The notes beneath the pieces were generated by a model. It was not told where the DNA came from. It did not search any database and saw only the letters and a program-made list of their open reading frames with translations. From NCBI GenBank assembly GCA_018902385.1, contig JABSSW010000015.1, positions 62,001 to 126,000 of the forward strand: DNA of 64,000 bases, written 5' to 3'. The position numbers and the translations under genes were made by a program. This document shows, in pieces, positions 46,201 to 57,866 of this stretch (its first letter is position 1; each line of letters begins with the position of its first letter). Origin of the DNA: Physcia stellaris (taxonomy: Eukaryota; Ascomycota; Lecanoromycetes; Caliciales; Physciaceae).

Positions 46201-46595
46201 TTTGTTTTGAATTTTCTCGACTGCAATATTATTCAAAAAAGAATTCAACTAGTCAAAATTTCGTGTATTTTTTGAAAGATTGGACGAAATTTTGAAATAA
46301 CGCAATATCGATTTTGGCAAATAGGGTTAACATCGCACAATTTTTGAAATGAAGTCATCCGATCTTTTGACATGGGATAAGCAATATCGTGCTTTCAGAT
46401 CCATCGTCAAAACGTACTCTAACAACTCAAACTTTTGATGTATGCATTGTTACTTTTGTACAATTTATGTGCGAAGTTATGAAAAGATTATACCATGATG
46501 TTGTTGATTTTCACACGCTTAATGACCAAGTTTTATGACTATCCCGATATGACAAAAACAGTCTGGGTAATAACTTCGTCCCAGGTATTCGACAA

Positions 46596-46926
46596 TATCA
46601 TACTATTTCCATCTCTTTCAATATAGGGTTCAATCGACTGCTGTTTTCGGACATTCTTTTAATCAATTGTACAGTTCATCGCATTGAATCCCAGAAGAAA
46701 GCGAAGAAATATCATTGACTTAAGCGTTGACGAAGTAGTGTAAACAAATTGTTATTTCATCTCGTGTATTAAACACTATCATACTACTACTACCTCTTTC
46801 AATATAAAGTTCAATTAATTGCTATTATTGAAAATGTTTCTATTCAATTGTACAATTTATTTTATTGAATTTCAAAACGAAGAGAAAAACGACATCGATT
46901 TAGATGCTGATAAAATAATGAAAACA
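46596..46926 (+). repeat. Diverged tandem pair, offset about 181 bases
   Basis: Copies near 46596-46746 and 46777-46926 share CTTTCAATATA, CAATTGTACA and ATTGAAT segments in the same spacing. Where they differ the second copy mostly has T or A for C or G, e.g. TATAGGG versus TATAAAG. A one-base gap lies toward the end. Confidence 0.6.
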
Positions 46927-47406
46927 TGACATACAATTGAAATTTTGATAATCAATTTCACAAAGATGATCATAATTTCATGTATGTACATTTTTCATGT
47001 TTATGTTTATATCGATCATCAACTGTGCGTTCGGAAAATTCGATTTTTTTTTGTTGACGTTGACATTGACGAGAAGTTTTGTGACTCAGATTTCAAAAGT
47101 TTTTCATTTGAATTTTTTCATTGTATTTGTTCACGTTGACATCAAAATTCGCAACGTCGTTTTTGAGCAGATTTGCGGCGACGTAAGTCGAAAATTCACG
47201 TTTTTTCATATAACGCATGTCGCGTTTTAACAGATTTGCAATCATTGTTTGCAGATTTTCGATTATCGGCTTGACTGAATGATTGTTTCGATAATGACGA
47301 TGCAGAAAATCATGAATTTTCAGGCGAAATTGCAAATTATATGATATGATTAACGCAAGATTTTTAAGCAAATCGTCGAAATTTTTGATGAAATTTCGTC
47401 GAGTTG

Positions 47407-49568
47407 TCAGGTTTTTTTGAGAATTTCATTGAGATATTTCAGTAGTCGATTCGTTTCAAAGCATTTGTCATTTGAATTTTGCAGATTGACAAAATTGTTG
47501 ATCAACATTGTTTTTTGTAATATCACGTTCGATGTCTTTGAACAATACAAATGTATAAATCGAATTAGTTTCGTCGCGTAATTGAAAGTATTTTTTTTCG
47601 AAACTTGAAAGAAAACGCAAGTATTTCGTAAAACATGTTTTAGCAATCCAATATCACCGTATCTAATGGAGTGTCGCAGCTGAAAATATGATTCCATATG
47701 TCTAATAAAACGAAGATGATTTTCGAACACTTCGTTTTCGACCACGGGAACAGACTGAGCTTGGGAATTGAAGGAATGAACAGTGGCAATCAATTCATCC
47801 ACGAGACTTTTATAGTTCGAAAGTTTTAGCCGCTTGAGCCATTCCTCGAACTTGGAAGCAGACAGTATGGGGGCGAATTTCCATTGTCGATTGGAAGCAG
47901 ACCGTATGGGGGCAAGTTTCTCTCGTCGATTGTTGCACAAATGCATCGTTACAGCGGAAACTCTCTCTTGATAGGAATGAACCAAGAGCGCTTCCAGTTT
48001 AGTAAAGTCCTGACCGGTGTTTACGTTACTGCGTTTTCAAGCATCAGCAACAAATTGCAATGTGAATTCATTTGTCGATTTAAAATCATTTCAATGATTT
48101 TTATGAATCAATTTCAGAAAATTCAAGCGCAAATGTCAAAGATTCAAATTCGAAATCATTCATTTTCGAAAATCATATGATCTTTCGGCGTCACGCCGAC
48201 AGCTTTGCACTGCCAATATTCGCAATATGGTCTTCAAATCACCATAATAGGGCAGGAGAATATCGTCCCATATTGGATCGTTGGGATCCTTCTTCAACTG
48301 CCGTTCTTCAATGTCTTCGTGGATCAATATATTGCCTTCCGTCGTGCTTTCGTCTTGCTGCACGGGAGCTAAAGGATGCGATTTGGTTCTACTATATGCA
48401 ATTCGTTTGATTTCTGGCATCTTCATCAATTTCTTACATTCGTCGAGTCTTTTCTCCGAAAAGCCCTTGGGAAATGTTGTTTTCAGACTTTCATGAACGA
48501 AGTGCCGACGACTCTGAACAATGATAAGTAAACAATGACGAAAATCAAATACTGCGAGACAAACTTACTTGATGAAATAACTTTTTCGTGTCTGGATTGA
48601 CCACAACAATGTCCTGCACTCGTACTTTGTGATTCGGTCGCCACATGTCTTGTCGTAAACCTCCATCTGGAATCATAATGGCTTGAAATTGAAGAACGGT
48701 GGTGATACCGCGCTGAGTCTTTCGACTCCCTAATCTTTCGGCGGATTTGTGATCTACAAAGTCGAAATTGTCATAAGATTTCGCTTGTTTTTCACTAGAG
48801 GTGTTACGACAAATTTCATTTTCTTTCAATACGGTCAAATGTTTGATCAAATTTTGCGTCGTATTATAGCAAACACAAATGTTGAGAATAAACAATATGT
48901 CAATTATTTTTTTTTGATTTTTGAATTCATCAAATATAACGTCAGCGTTTTGATCAAGTCATTACATCGAGAATTTTGCATAGAGAACAGCAACATCGAC
49001 ATTCACATGATTTGTTTGATGCTTTCATGAGTATGAGTTGTGAGAACGGATGATTCGATGATTTAGCAACGGAATTCAAGAATTTCATCAAAAAAATGTT
49101 GTATTGCGTACGACATCAACAAGAAATTTCAGTCTATCGATGAAGTTCAGAATTTGAATATTGAAATCGAAAAATTTTCAACGAAAACGTTCACTGTTCG
49201 TCAGTTCGGTCAATTCTTTTCGGATTTGTCGTTGATATTTTGTTTTTCGTCGATTTTTAACATGTTGTTTCAATTTTGCATTTCAAGTCGAAATAAAGAA
49301 TTGTTTTTTTTTTTTTCGTTCAGCATTTTTGATATGCGAATTTTCGAAATTGTAACCAGTATCTGCGATATCGTTTTTCTGAATGATGTTTCGCCAGGGC
49401 ACGCAGCAGATGTTGCATGTCTAGATTTTTCTCCTCCATCATGTCCACGACGGACTGCAACTTGGATTCCTGTGTAGTGGGTGGCTTACGATCCGACTTT
49501 CGGGGACGTTTGCGCTTGGGTTGAGAAGGAGTTCGAGGGTCAATCGGTGTCTGAATACTTGAATCCAT
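47407..49568 (-). pseudogene. DUF6589-like gene relic
   Basis: Segments in order on the minus strand but not one frame. 49568-49320 encodes a basic start ('PSQPKRKRPRKSDRKP'). 48895-48545 contains 'YDNFDFVDHKSAERLGSRKT' and 'IPDGGLRQDMW'. 48429-48160 contains 'TTEGNILIHED' and 'LPYYGDLKTILRI'. 47985-47407 contains 'LRHSIRYGDIGLLKHVL' and ends 'CFETNRLLKYLNEILK'. This order and these motifs match my memory of DUF6589 proteins (YDNF..., YGD.KT..., AIR.GDIGRLEH.L..., E..N..LK). DUF6589 genes occur in many copies in some fungal genomes; whether they are transposases is not established to my knowledge. Introns could account for some frame changes. Confidence 0.5.
47852..47929 (-). repeat. 39-base tandem duplication within the DUF6589 relic
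   Basis: Copies 47852-47890 and 47891-47929 keep a GGGGG run and code for the related 13-residue units around 'APIRSAS' and 'APILSAS'. It is a G+C-richer island in AT-rich surroundings, so it has escaped most of the mutation. Confidence 0.75.
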
Positions 49569-49980
49569 GTTAAAGGCTTGAGCTTGCGCAATAAAGAGTT
49601 GTAATGATGAAAGCGAAATGTCTTAGAGGTCGTAGACGTGATGAAAACAAGACGAAAAGTTGCGATGTGAGGGAAGTCCGATTTCGTCTTAGCGTGAAAT
49701 CTGATATCAGACCAAATCCATGAACCTGATCCCCAGAACGCGAGCTTGTTCGCATACAACAAGCTGTTATTTGATCGGTTGACAGTCCTCTAATGATGTT
49801 GACCTTAATCTAGACTAATTGTACAATGACGACTATGTTGTCAGTAAAGCCACTTGGCGTTGTTCCGTATGAAGGTGGCGATTTGAAATATCTGATATTG
49901 TTTAATTTGAGAGAAAGAATGCTCATATAGGCACATGTCAAAGCCTACATCATCCAATACTCTTTCTGGTCCCCAAAACA

Positions 49981-50310
49981 CGAATCAAAATAAATTAATA
50001 GTTCAGTCCACGATGTCACTTGCGCTTTTTAACGTTAAGACAAAAATTGTACAAATGCAATGAATCAGACATATTTATAGCGAGTTTTTATATCACGTAT
50101 GTTAAATGATATGAGTAAACTCGTATGATTTTTACGAAGAACGAAAATTGTTGAAATCAAGATGTTGTTGCTTTTCCGAAACGTGAATCGGAATAAATTA
50201 ATTATTAAATTCACGATGTCATTTGAACTGCTTGATGCTAATGAAAGAATTGTACAAATGCAATGTATTAAACATATTTACAATAAATTTTTATATCATG
50301 TATGTTAAGT
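49981..50310 (+). repeat. Diverged tandem pair, offset 203 bases
   Basis: Copies near 49981-50107 and 50184-50310. Shared anchors at constant offset are AATAAATTA, CACGATGTCA, TTGTACAAATGCAATG and the closing TATCA.GTATGTTAA. Confidence 0.7.
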
Positions 50311-53300
50311 TATACGAGCAAGCGTTTAGCGATTTGCATAAAATTCTGACTGTATTTTTGCGTGCGCATAAATTTTCATTTCAATATCATTTTTGAAATT
50401 TTCATTCATCGATTTCTGCTCGTCTGATCGATGTTTGAGCGCTTTCAATGTTTGTTTTCTCGTTCGACTTGTCAATGACTCGTATTTTTGATGAAGAATG
50501 AATAAGAACAACGTGTTCGTATTGACGAATGAAAAAAAATAGAATCGTGACAAAATAAGAACGTTGTGATCGGAAAAATTGAAGAAAAAGAGAATAAGCT
50601 GAAAGAAACGATGAATAAGAAAAATAAAAAGACGAAAAAGATGTATCGACAAACTTCTTGAATTTTGTTGAAGAGAAAAAGAGAAAAAAAAAAAAAAAAA
50701 AAAAAAATGAAAAAAAAGAAACGCGTAGAACTTTTTGGATGACGCATCGTGTTTATATATGCAAATAAGAAATCAGTATTTTAATGAAGCGAATCTGACT
50801 GAATGATTTAGCGATTAGAACTGTAAGTAAGCATTTTTCATTCATGATCGTTTCATTCATAGTTGCGAATTCGAGTCGCGTGTGCAATGATGAGTATTTT
50901 CAGAATTTATTTCTGTGATAATTTCGAGAATTCTGATTCAATGAGGCAATATTCATTTCTGAGCACATGACAGAATTTCGAAATAATTGAATTGATAACT
51001 TGAAATTCCGATTAACATGTGGAATATCACAGAAAACATCATTTTTGATTGTTGTGACAATGTTGAAAATCAGAGTTTCGACGCGCAGAGTTCGGAATCG
51101 AAAGAAAAGATACTCGGGAATATTTGATTGAATAACTGTGAATGCGAAGAAATAAAGAATGAAAGCGAAAGAAAAAAATAATGATAAAATAAATCTGATA
51201 TGATTCGAGATCGAGATCGAGATCGAGAATCATGACAGAATAAAAATGAGTTGAATGAAAGATGAGAAGAATCGAGACGAAAAATCATGAAAAAATAAGA
51301 ACGATGTGATCGTATGAGCGAAGAATTTGAAAAAGAAAAAGCTGAAAAAGAAAAAGTTGAAAGAAAAGAAATTGAAAAAGAAAAATTGAAGAAAAAAAGT
51401 TGAAGAAGAAGAAGTTGAAGAAGAAAAATAGATTTCGCAAAAGAAAAAATCTTGTACAATTGTTAATCGATTTTTCGATGATTGAAATCTGATATCACTC
51501 ATTTCGTCGTGCTGAAAGAAAGAATTCGTTTTATCGTGACGAAAAATCTTGATCACTTTTCGACGTATGTGAAATTTACGACGTGATGAAAATTTCAGAA
51601 ACGCGTTGAATCGTGTCAGAAACACGTTTCTGAAACTCAGAATTTCGTATTACAGTTCATCGTCGTGCTGATGAAGAAGACATCGTGTAGAGAAAAATGA
51701 AAATGATGAAAAAAAATTAAAAAATAAAAAGAAGACGAGAAGTTGAGCGACGAAACGAAATCAATTTCGTCATATTTTCAATCTCAATATCACAATTTCA
51801 CGATCGTGAAACATTCTTGCGCATAATGAGAACAGTTGTATGAATCACTAAATCACTCATTCATTTAGACGATTAATCGGATGAAACTTTGAAACAAGAT
51901 TTTCGATTTGTGTACGATTAAGAGTCGTAAATGGTCGATCAATTCGACGCCGTTTTATATATTTTATTTTCAACAGTAATCGAGCAACAAGAATATGTTT
52001 TTGTTATCACATTTAGAATTTTGTATATTTGCGAAGAAAAATCATTTGATTTCATATTTCGTATCATGATTAACGTTATCAACAAAACGTCGATTTAATG
52101 CATGCATTTTTGTTTTTGTACAATTTAAGTTTTTCAATATTTAAGCAATAGACTTGTTCGTATATTTTTGTATTTTTCGAGATTTTTGCATTTCTGACGT
52201 ATAAACAAGAACAAGCAGTTTACAATTTCGTGTACAACGACAATTTACGGAAACGAATTTTCAACATCGAAACATACATATGAGCGATAAATAAAATAAA
52301 AATGAAAAGAAAATTTGAAAATGTATTGTTTCGATTTTATTTTTTCAGGTTTCGCGTTTCATTTTCATCGTTTGATTGCTGAAAAGACTTGATATGAATT
52401 ACAAAACGATGTTTTACAATCGCGAGAAAAGCATGATTGTTTCAAAAAAATTCAAAAAAATTCATAATCAAACAACATTGCAAAAATCTTTTTGCAATTT
52501 CGTATATAACGGAAAATGCAGTGAGATCGACACACAACATGATTATTTTCGAAACAAAAATTCAGTTGTGTTCAGTTTCATTTCAAATTACAGTTTCATT
52601 TCATTATTTCTCGTTTTCGTCGTTTGATTCGACATTTCTCATTTGAATGTTCGGAAGCGATGCTTTCGTCAACGTTTCATACATTTTTTTGTCTGATTCT
52701 TTCGGTCAACACAGTTTTCAGCATTTTTTTCCGTTTTCATTCAAAAACGTCTGGTATTTTTTCTTATAAATCAAAGAAGTGAGTTTTTTTCAGATTTTTT
52801 TAAAAACACATTTACAATTCTTTTTGCGACGCGAAAGCGACGCGATCTTGAAATTCAGATTGTAAATGTTTTGTAAAGCGAAAGTTCGAAATTTCTGTTT
52901 TCTCAATTGATGCGAAAACAACGATTTGAGATTCGATAGAATCGAATCGTTCGATTTCGAAATTTTCAAATTCGAAATCGTCGAAATTGTCGTCGTGCTC
53001 AAAATGAGTTTTTGTGTTCATATTCATAAATTCGTTTTCATTTTGAGACAGAAATAATGACTCATTTTTGTCGACATTGAAGTCGATTTTTTGCAATCGC
53101 TCGCGATTTGTCGTAAATTGATTGATGAACAGTTTTTGACGATTTGATTGTCGTTGCGAAAAACACGTTTCGGAATTCGACAATGTTGTTTTCACAACAC
53201 TGGTACGAGTTCGCGTGCTTCTGTCATGCACAGAAGAATTTTTAATTTTGAAAAAAATCGAAAGCATCATTTTTGCGATCGCAAACGATATTTGAATGTC

Positions 53301-54059
53301 AATTGAATTTAAAATCGAATCAAATCAAATACAAATTTGAGATTGAAGAGTTGCATATTCAACGAACACTGGCTTTCTCTATGTATGTACGTGCAGTTGC
53401 CGCACGTCTCAAGCTGATTTCTGATTTGACGACATAGGCGAAAAATCAACTGGATTTGATTTTGTTCAGTTTGAGCGCAACGAATGCACGTTTGAGTTGC
53501 ATTTCGATCAATCGTTTAAAAACTTGTTAAACGATCGGTTTTTTATCAAAAAAAGACATGTTTATTTGAATAATCAAAACGTCGAATTGCTGCGATTGAT
53601 GAATGTTGTCGAAATCGATGCGATTGATGAAATGCAGAAAAACGATGTGTCTGTCGAAAGCATTCGTAAATTGCGATCGTTTCATTGATGTTATGCGATT
53701 TTTGAATTGAAATATCATCATCGTCAATCAAATTATCATGATGATTTCAAAATTCAATTCACGACGTCGAAATCAACGTCGATGACATCGTCATCGAATA
53801 CGTCTGAATACACATTAGAAATTGCATATAGTTTCGAATGTCAATGATACATTTACAAATAATCAGAAAGTTCGCGTTGCGCGACATGATTGTGATGCTA
53901 AAACGAAAAAAAAAAAAAAAAAAAAAATCGAAATTCAAATAAATAAAAATGATTTTGCAAACGACGTTAATGATGAATATGTGTTGATGAATGATTTTCA
54001 TATCAAAACAATAAAATCATCGAAGTCACAAAAACAAACAATATCGTCATACATTCGTA

Positions 54060-54760
54060 ATTTCGAAAAATAATAATAAGCATTATCTGATGAAATAGAC
54101 AGATTTATATTCTTGTACAATTAATTTGTATTGACAAATAATCTTATTTATATCGAATTTTTTATCATTTGATTTGAATATGTCACGCGAAAACGAATAT
54201 TTTCGACGACGACGATGTTCGAAATGTCAATATTTAAAATTACGCAAAATTAAAAATCAATTTTTCGAATTTCGTCAAAAAAACAACGATATTAACACAA
54301 TCAAATCGTTTCGAATAAAAATAACAAACATTATTTGAATTAATGAACGATTGTGTGCGTTTGTACAATTCATTTGTATCGACAAATAATCGTATGTTTG
54401 AAAAATTGATAACAATCGATTCACTTTCGTCGTGCGAGATCGAATATTCTCAACGAAAGCGATATTCAAAGAGACAGTGACTAATATTTGATAAAAACTC
54501 AAAATGTTTAATTTTCAGGCATCAATACGATGTCAGACAATATCGCCGAAATCACATCGTTTCGTATAAAGACAACAAACACAATTCGATCGAGTAAACG
54601 GTTTTGTGCTTTTGTACAATTCATTTTTGCTGACAGATAATCTTATTTCAAGAACATTGTTTATTTTTGATTATTTTCGTTGAACGATAACGAACGATCT
54701 CACGAATATCAGAAATTGAATAGTTGCGAAAGATGATAAATTCACGATTTCGAACGAGAA
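54060..54760 (+). repeat. Three diverged tandem units of about 250 bases
   Basis: TTGTACAATT followed by a related 'GACA.ATAATC' segment recurs at 54113, 54361 and 54612, spaced 248 and 251 bases apart. The second and third units also share the preceding 65 bases (ATCGTTTCG.ATAAA... AACAAACA...). Confidence 0.65.
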
Positions 54761-56035
54761 CATGATCACAATACAAAAGCAACATGACTTTTAAGTTCGA
54801 TGAAAATTGCTTTTAATTTATTTCGAATCTGTTCGTGAACGAGATTTTCTATTTACATTATCGCTTATAGCAGATAAGGAAAATCGAGTCGATGCAAATT
54901 GCGAAAATTGCGATTGAAACATCGACTGTTGACTTTCATCTTCTTTTATCGTGAAAAGTGAAAACGAAGAAAAATCTGTTGATTGCGAAATTTTTTGCGA
55001 TTGTGATTTTGATTTCATCGTCAACGAAACGTTAAACGCTGAAGCGACTTTTTTTTTGCGTTTTTTGATATTTTTTTCCGATCGACACATTTTTGCTAAT
55101 CAATCAAGTTTTTCGTTGCTCATTATGTTCTCGAATAGATTTTTCAATTTCAGTTTTTTTTTTCATTCGGCAATTTTGTTTTTTTGCGAATTTTCGCGTC
55201 AAGATCAGCTCGTCATGTTATTCAAGTTTCGTTGTCTGATTTTTTTTTGATTTCGAAGACTGATACACATATTCACAATTTCATTTTGATACAATTCTTT
55301 ATTGGATCAATTTTTGCAATATCGCAACAGAAAGATTTCGATCTGTCAAAAATTCGACGAATTGAATGATAATTTTCAAAAATCGATCAGAAAATATGAT
55401 CGATCCGAACATGAAAATATGAGAATTCGCATATATTTCTCGAGTTTTTTCATTTTTCATAAAGTCAATTTCTTGATAAAATACGCATGAAAAACAATGT
55501 CGAATTTCTTGAACTCGAAATAAGATCGATGTTTCGAAATATGATCCGGAATGCAAAATGAACAGCACATCGCGAATTTGATTAGTTTTTTTCTTTTCAT
55601 ATTCGACGTAAGTTTCGTCGTCGTATCGCTTTAATTCGCACAATTTATTGCAGAAAGAATTGATTAAATCGATGTATGTCGATATTTGCTTTTGACGTTG
55701 TTGCGCATTGCGAGCAGATTTCGTCGCTTTGTTCATTGATTTGATTCGGAAATCAGTAACGTTGCTTTGATCGAATTCATATTCGCTATCGTTTTGCTCG
55801 AATATGTAAGTTTTCAACAATGAATTTCGATTTTTTTTATTTTTTCTGATTTTCGATAAATCGGTTTTGTCATAAGCTCATCGAGAAATCAACAGATAAC
55901 AGAATTCAGAAGAAATTTGACGAGCGTTTCGGTTTTTTCTTTGAGTCAAAACGTGTTTGCTTTTAGAAATTATTCAATTACAAATGATTTTGATATCTGG
56001 ATTATTCGCGTTCAATTCATATGTTTCGTTAACGA

Positions 56036-57102
56036 TCAAAAATCGAATTGATGAACTAAGTTCAGAAAAATTCGCTTGATTCGGTTTTTCGAACGTATCA
56101 GCAATTCTTTTTCGTCGTCAATCATGTCCGCATGATACGCTGCTATCCAACGTTTGGCGACGGGAGGGTAATTCCATTCGGGAAACCAGACGTCGGTTGC
56201 AAGTTGAACGAACTTCTGTATTTCCGATTTGCTGTCGACATAGAAAACCGTCTTGGGAATGCTATAAGGATCAGTCGCATGGATCGGAAAGAAGCGACGA
56301 AGATCTTCGAAATTATTTTGATTGCCTTCGATAAATATAATATGCATACTGATCTCCGGTCTATCGATAGATGTTTTGATTATTCGGCAATTTTCGAAGT
56401 TAGCGTTTCTTTTTACGACGGTCAGCGTATTTTTATTCAGAATAACGGAAATGTCAAAATATACACATTCGAAAAAATCGACTTTTGAGCACATGAAGCT
56501 CGCTGAATTCTGAGCGAAAATTTCGTCAATCGTCAATCAAATGCAATTCATTTACGATCACAATTATCAAACGTTTTCGAAATTTCGGTTTTTTGCAAAT
56601 GTTTTCGTTGAATTCGGTCGAGAATATGTATTCGAAATTGATGAACACTGTTCATTGTCAGCAGGAGTTTTGACAATCGATTGAAAGTTTCGTATCATGA
56701 ATATACATTTCGGCAGCAATTTTTTCACGATTCGATTTGAATTTATGATTTTTATCATAGACGAAAGATCGAGTTCGAGAAAATTTATTGATTTTTTCGT
56801 ATTGTTGTTTCGCAATGAATTTCAGGAACACAATCATCAACACGATGTTCGTATTCCGAAAATGTAGCAGAATAAAACATATTGAAAATCAAATTTTTGT
56901 CGAAGTTGATTTTCGTTATCAAAATCAAAGATTTTTTGAGACACGCAACGGCATGTATGATTTTTATTTGTTTTTTTTTTTTTTTTTTGAAATCGGATAT
57001 TTCAGAAATACGAATAGCAATTTGATTTAAGATTATGTTTTCGAGTTTCGTATTATTTGAAATCGAAAAGATTTTTGTTGAGAAATTGTGTTCGTTCGTC
57101 AA
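56036..57102 (-). pseudogene. RecQ-like DNA helicase relic
   Basis: On the minus strand, 57102-56785 has a worn P-loop region ('ITKINFDKNLIFNMF', compare TGFGKSLIF). 56843-56567 has 'AKQQYEKINKF' and a decayed 'KIAAEMYIH' (compare 'eeQaekI' and the sPE motif region), in different frames. 56536-56036 is one open frame of 166 codons with 'IDRPEISMHIIFIEG', 'IPKTVFYVDSKSEIQKFV' and 'RWIAAYHADMIDDEKELL', the spacing seen at the start of the second RecA-like domain of fungal RecQ-type helicases. Such helicase genes are common in fungal subtelomeres and repeats. Motif I is destroyed, so it is not active. Confidence 0.6.
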
Positions 57103-57500
57103 AGATTTCGATCATTTTGACTCATTATCATAAACATTCTCGTCTGGTTTTTGTACATGAGAAATCGGAATTCACAGATCGCGATCGTGCGTATCGTTTG
57201 AAAATGTTGTTTTCGCGTTGAATCTTTGTCAATGAATTTCATTGACTGAATGTAAAAATTCGAGAATTATGAAATGAACTGATCGTTTCAACAAACATGT
57301 CGATGTTTATTGTGATATCGTAAAATCGTTTAAAAAATTGAAACGCGAAAGTCATGATATATAGCAAAAAAATCGATAATAGTATGCGTAAAATGAAATT
57401 TTCTGATCAATTGCGCATTCGAGAATTGCTTTGAAATGATGATTTTGAGATTGAATAAAATTTGTTTTCGCTTTGTTTGCGATACGTCAGTTTCAATCAT

Positions 57501-57850
57501 CACGTTGTTTTAAAGAATTATTTTTGTGAAATTTTGTAGTTCGATATCGAAATAATGATTTTCTCGTTTTCAATTAATTGTATTCGATGTGAGTTGTGCA
57601 AGAAAAAGTTTCGAAAAGTGTTGAATTTGATGATTTATGATCTGAAAAATGTGACGAAATATGCCTGTCGCGTTGTCTCCCCGAATTTCGCAATTGAATT
57701 GAACAACAAACACAATGTATTATGAAGTTATTTTTGTGGGACGTTGTAGCCCGATATCGAAATAGCGGTTTCCTCGTCTTCAATTAACTGTATTCGGCTT
57801 GGGGTGTGGAATAATGAACTTCGCAAAGTGCTGAATTTGGGTGGTGACGC
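57501..57850 (+). repeat. Ungapped duplicate pair at the right edge, offset 210 bases
   Basis: 57501-57640 and 57711-57850 align without gaps. In the 110-base core (57521-57630) 84 bases match. Of 26 differences, 18 are T or A in the inner copy where the outer copy has C or G. Confidence 0.85.
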
Positions 57851-57866
57851 GAAGGTAAATACGGTT

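Larger units (their letters stand above)
49569..56035. other. Interior of the AT-rich block, no gene supported
   Basis: Open frames here are short and made mostly of Phe, Ser, Lys, Ile and Asn, as expected by chance from T- and A-rich DNA. A 173-codon minus-strand frame at 55299-55820 is the longest; it might be the downstream part of the helicase gene, but I cannot recognise it. Long A runs (50685-50706, 53910-53929) and a four-unit GAGATC repeat near 51208-51230 are present. Confidence 0.5.

Noticed and set aside
50815-50895. Possible worn tRNA-like or SINE-like sequence (AATTCGAGTCGCG resembling a B box, with an A-box-like stretch upstream)
   Set aside because: No cloverleaf can be drawn with convincing stems, and TTCGA strings are common throughout the block.
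51208-51230. CRISPR-like or satellite array (GAGATC repeated)
   Set aside because: Four units of a hexamer are a microsatellite; there are no spacers.
54951-55820. Plus- and minus-strand open frames of 99 and 173 codons
   Set aside because: Composition is dominated by Phe, Ser, Ile and Lys as expected by chance in T/A-rich DNA. The 173-codon frame may be a real remnant but has no motif I know.
46200-57850. LTR-type or other virus-like origin for the AT-rich block
   Set aside because: I recognise no such parts and no long direct terminal repeats; the ends are inverted and the gene relics are of other families.
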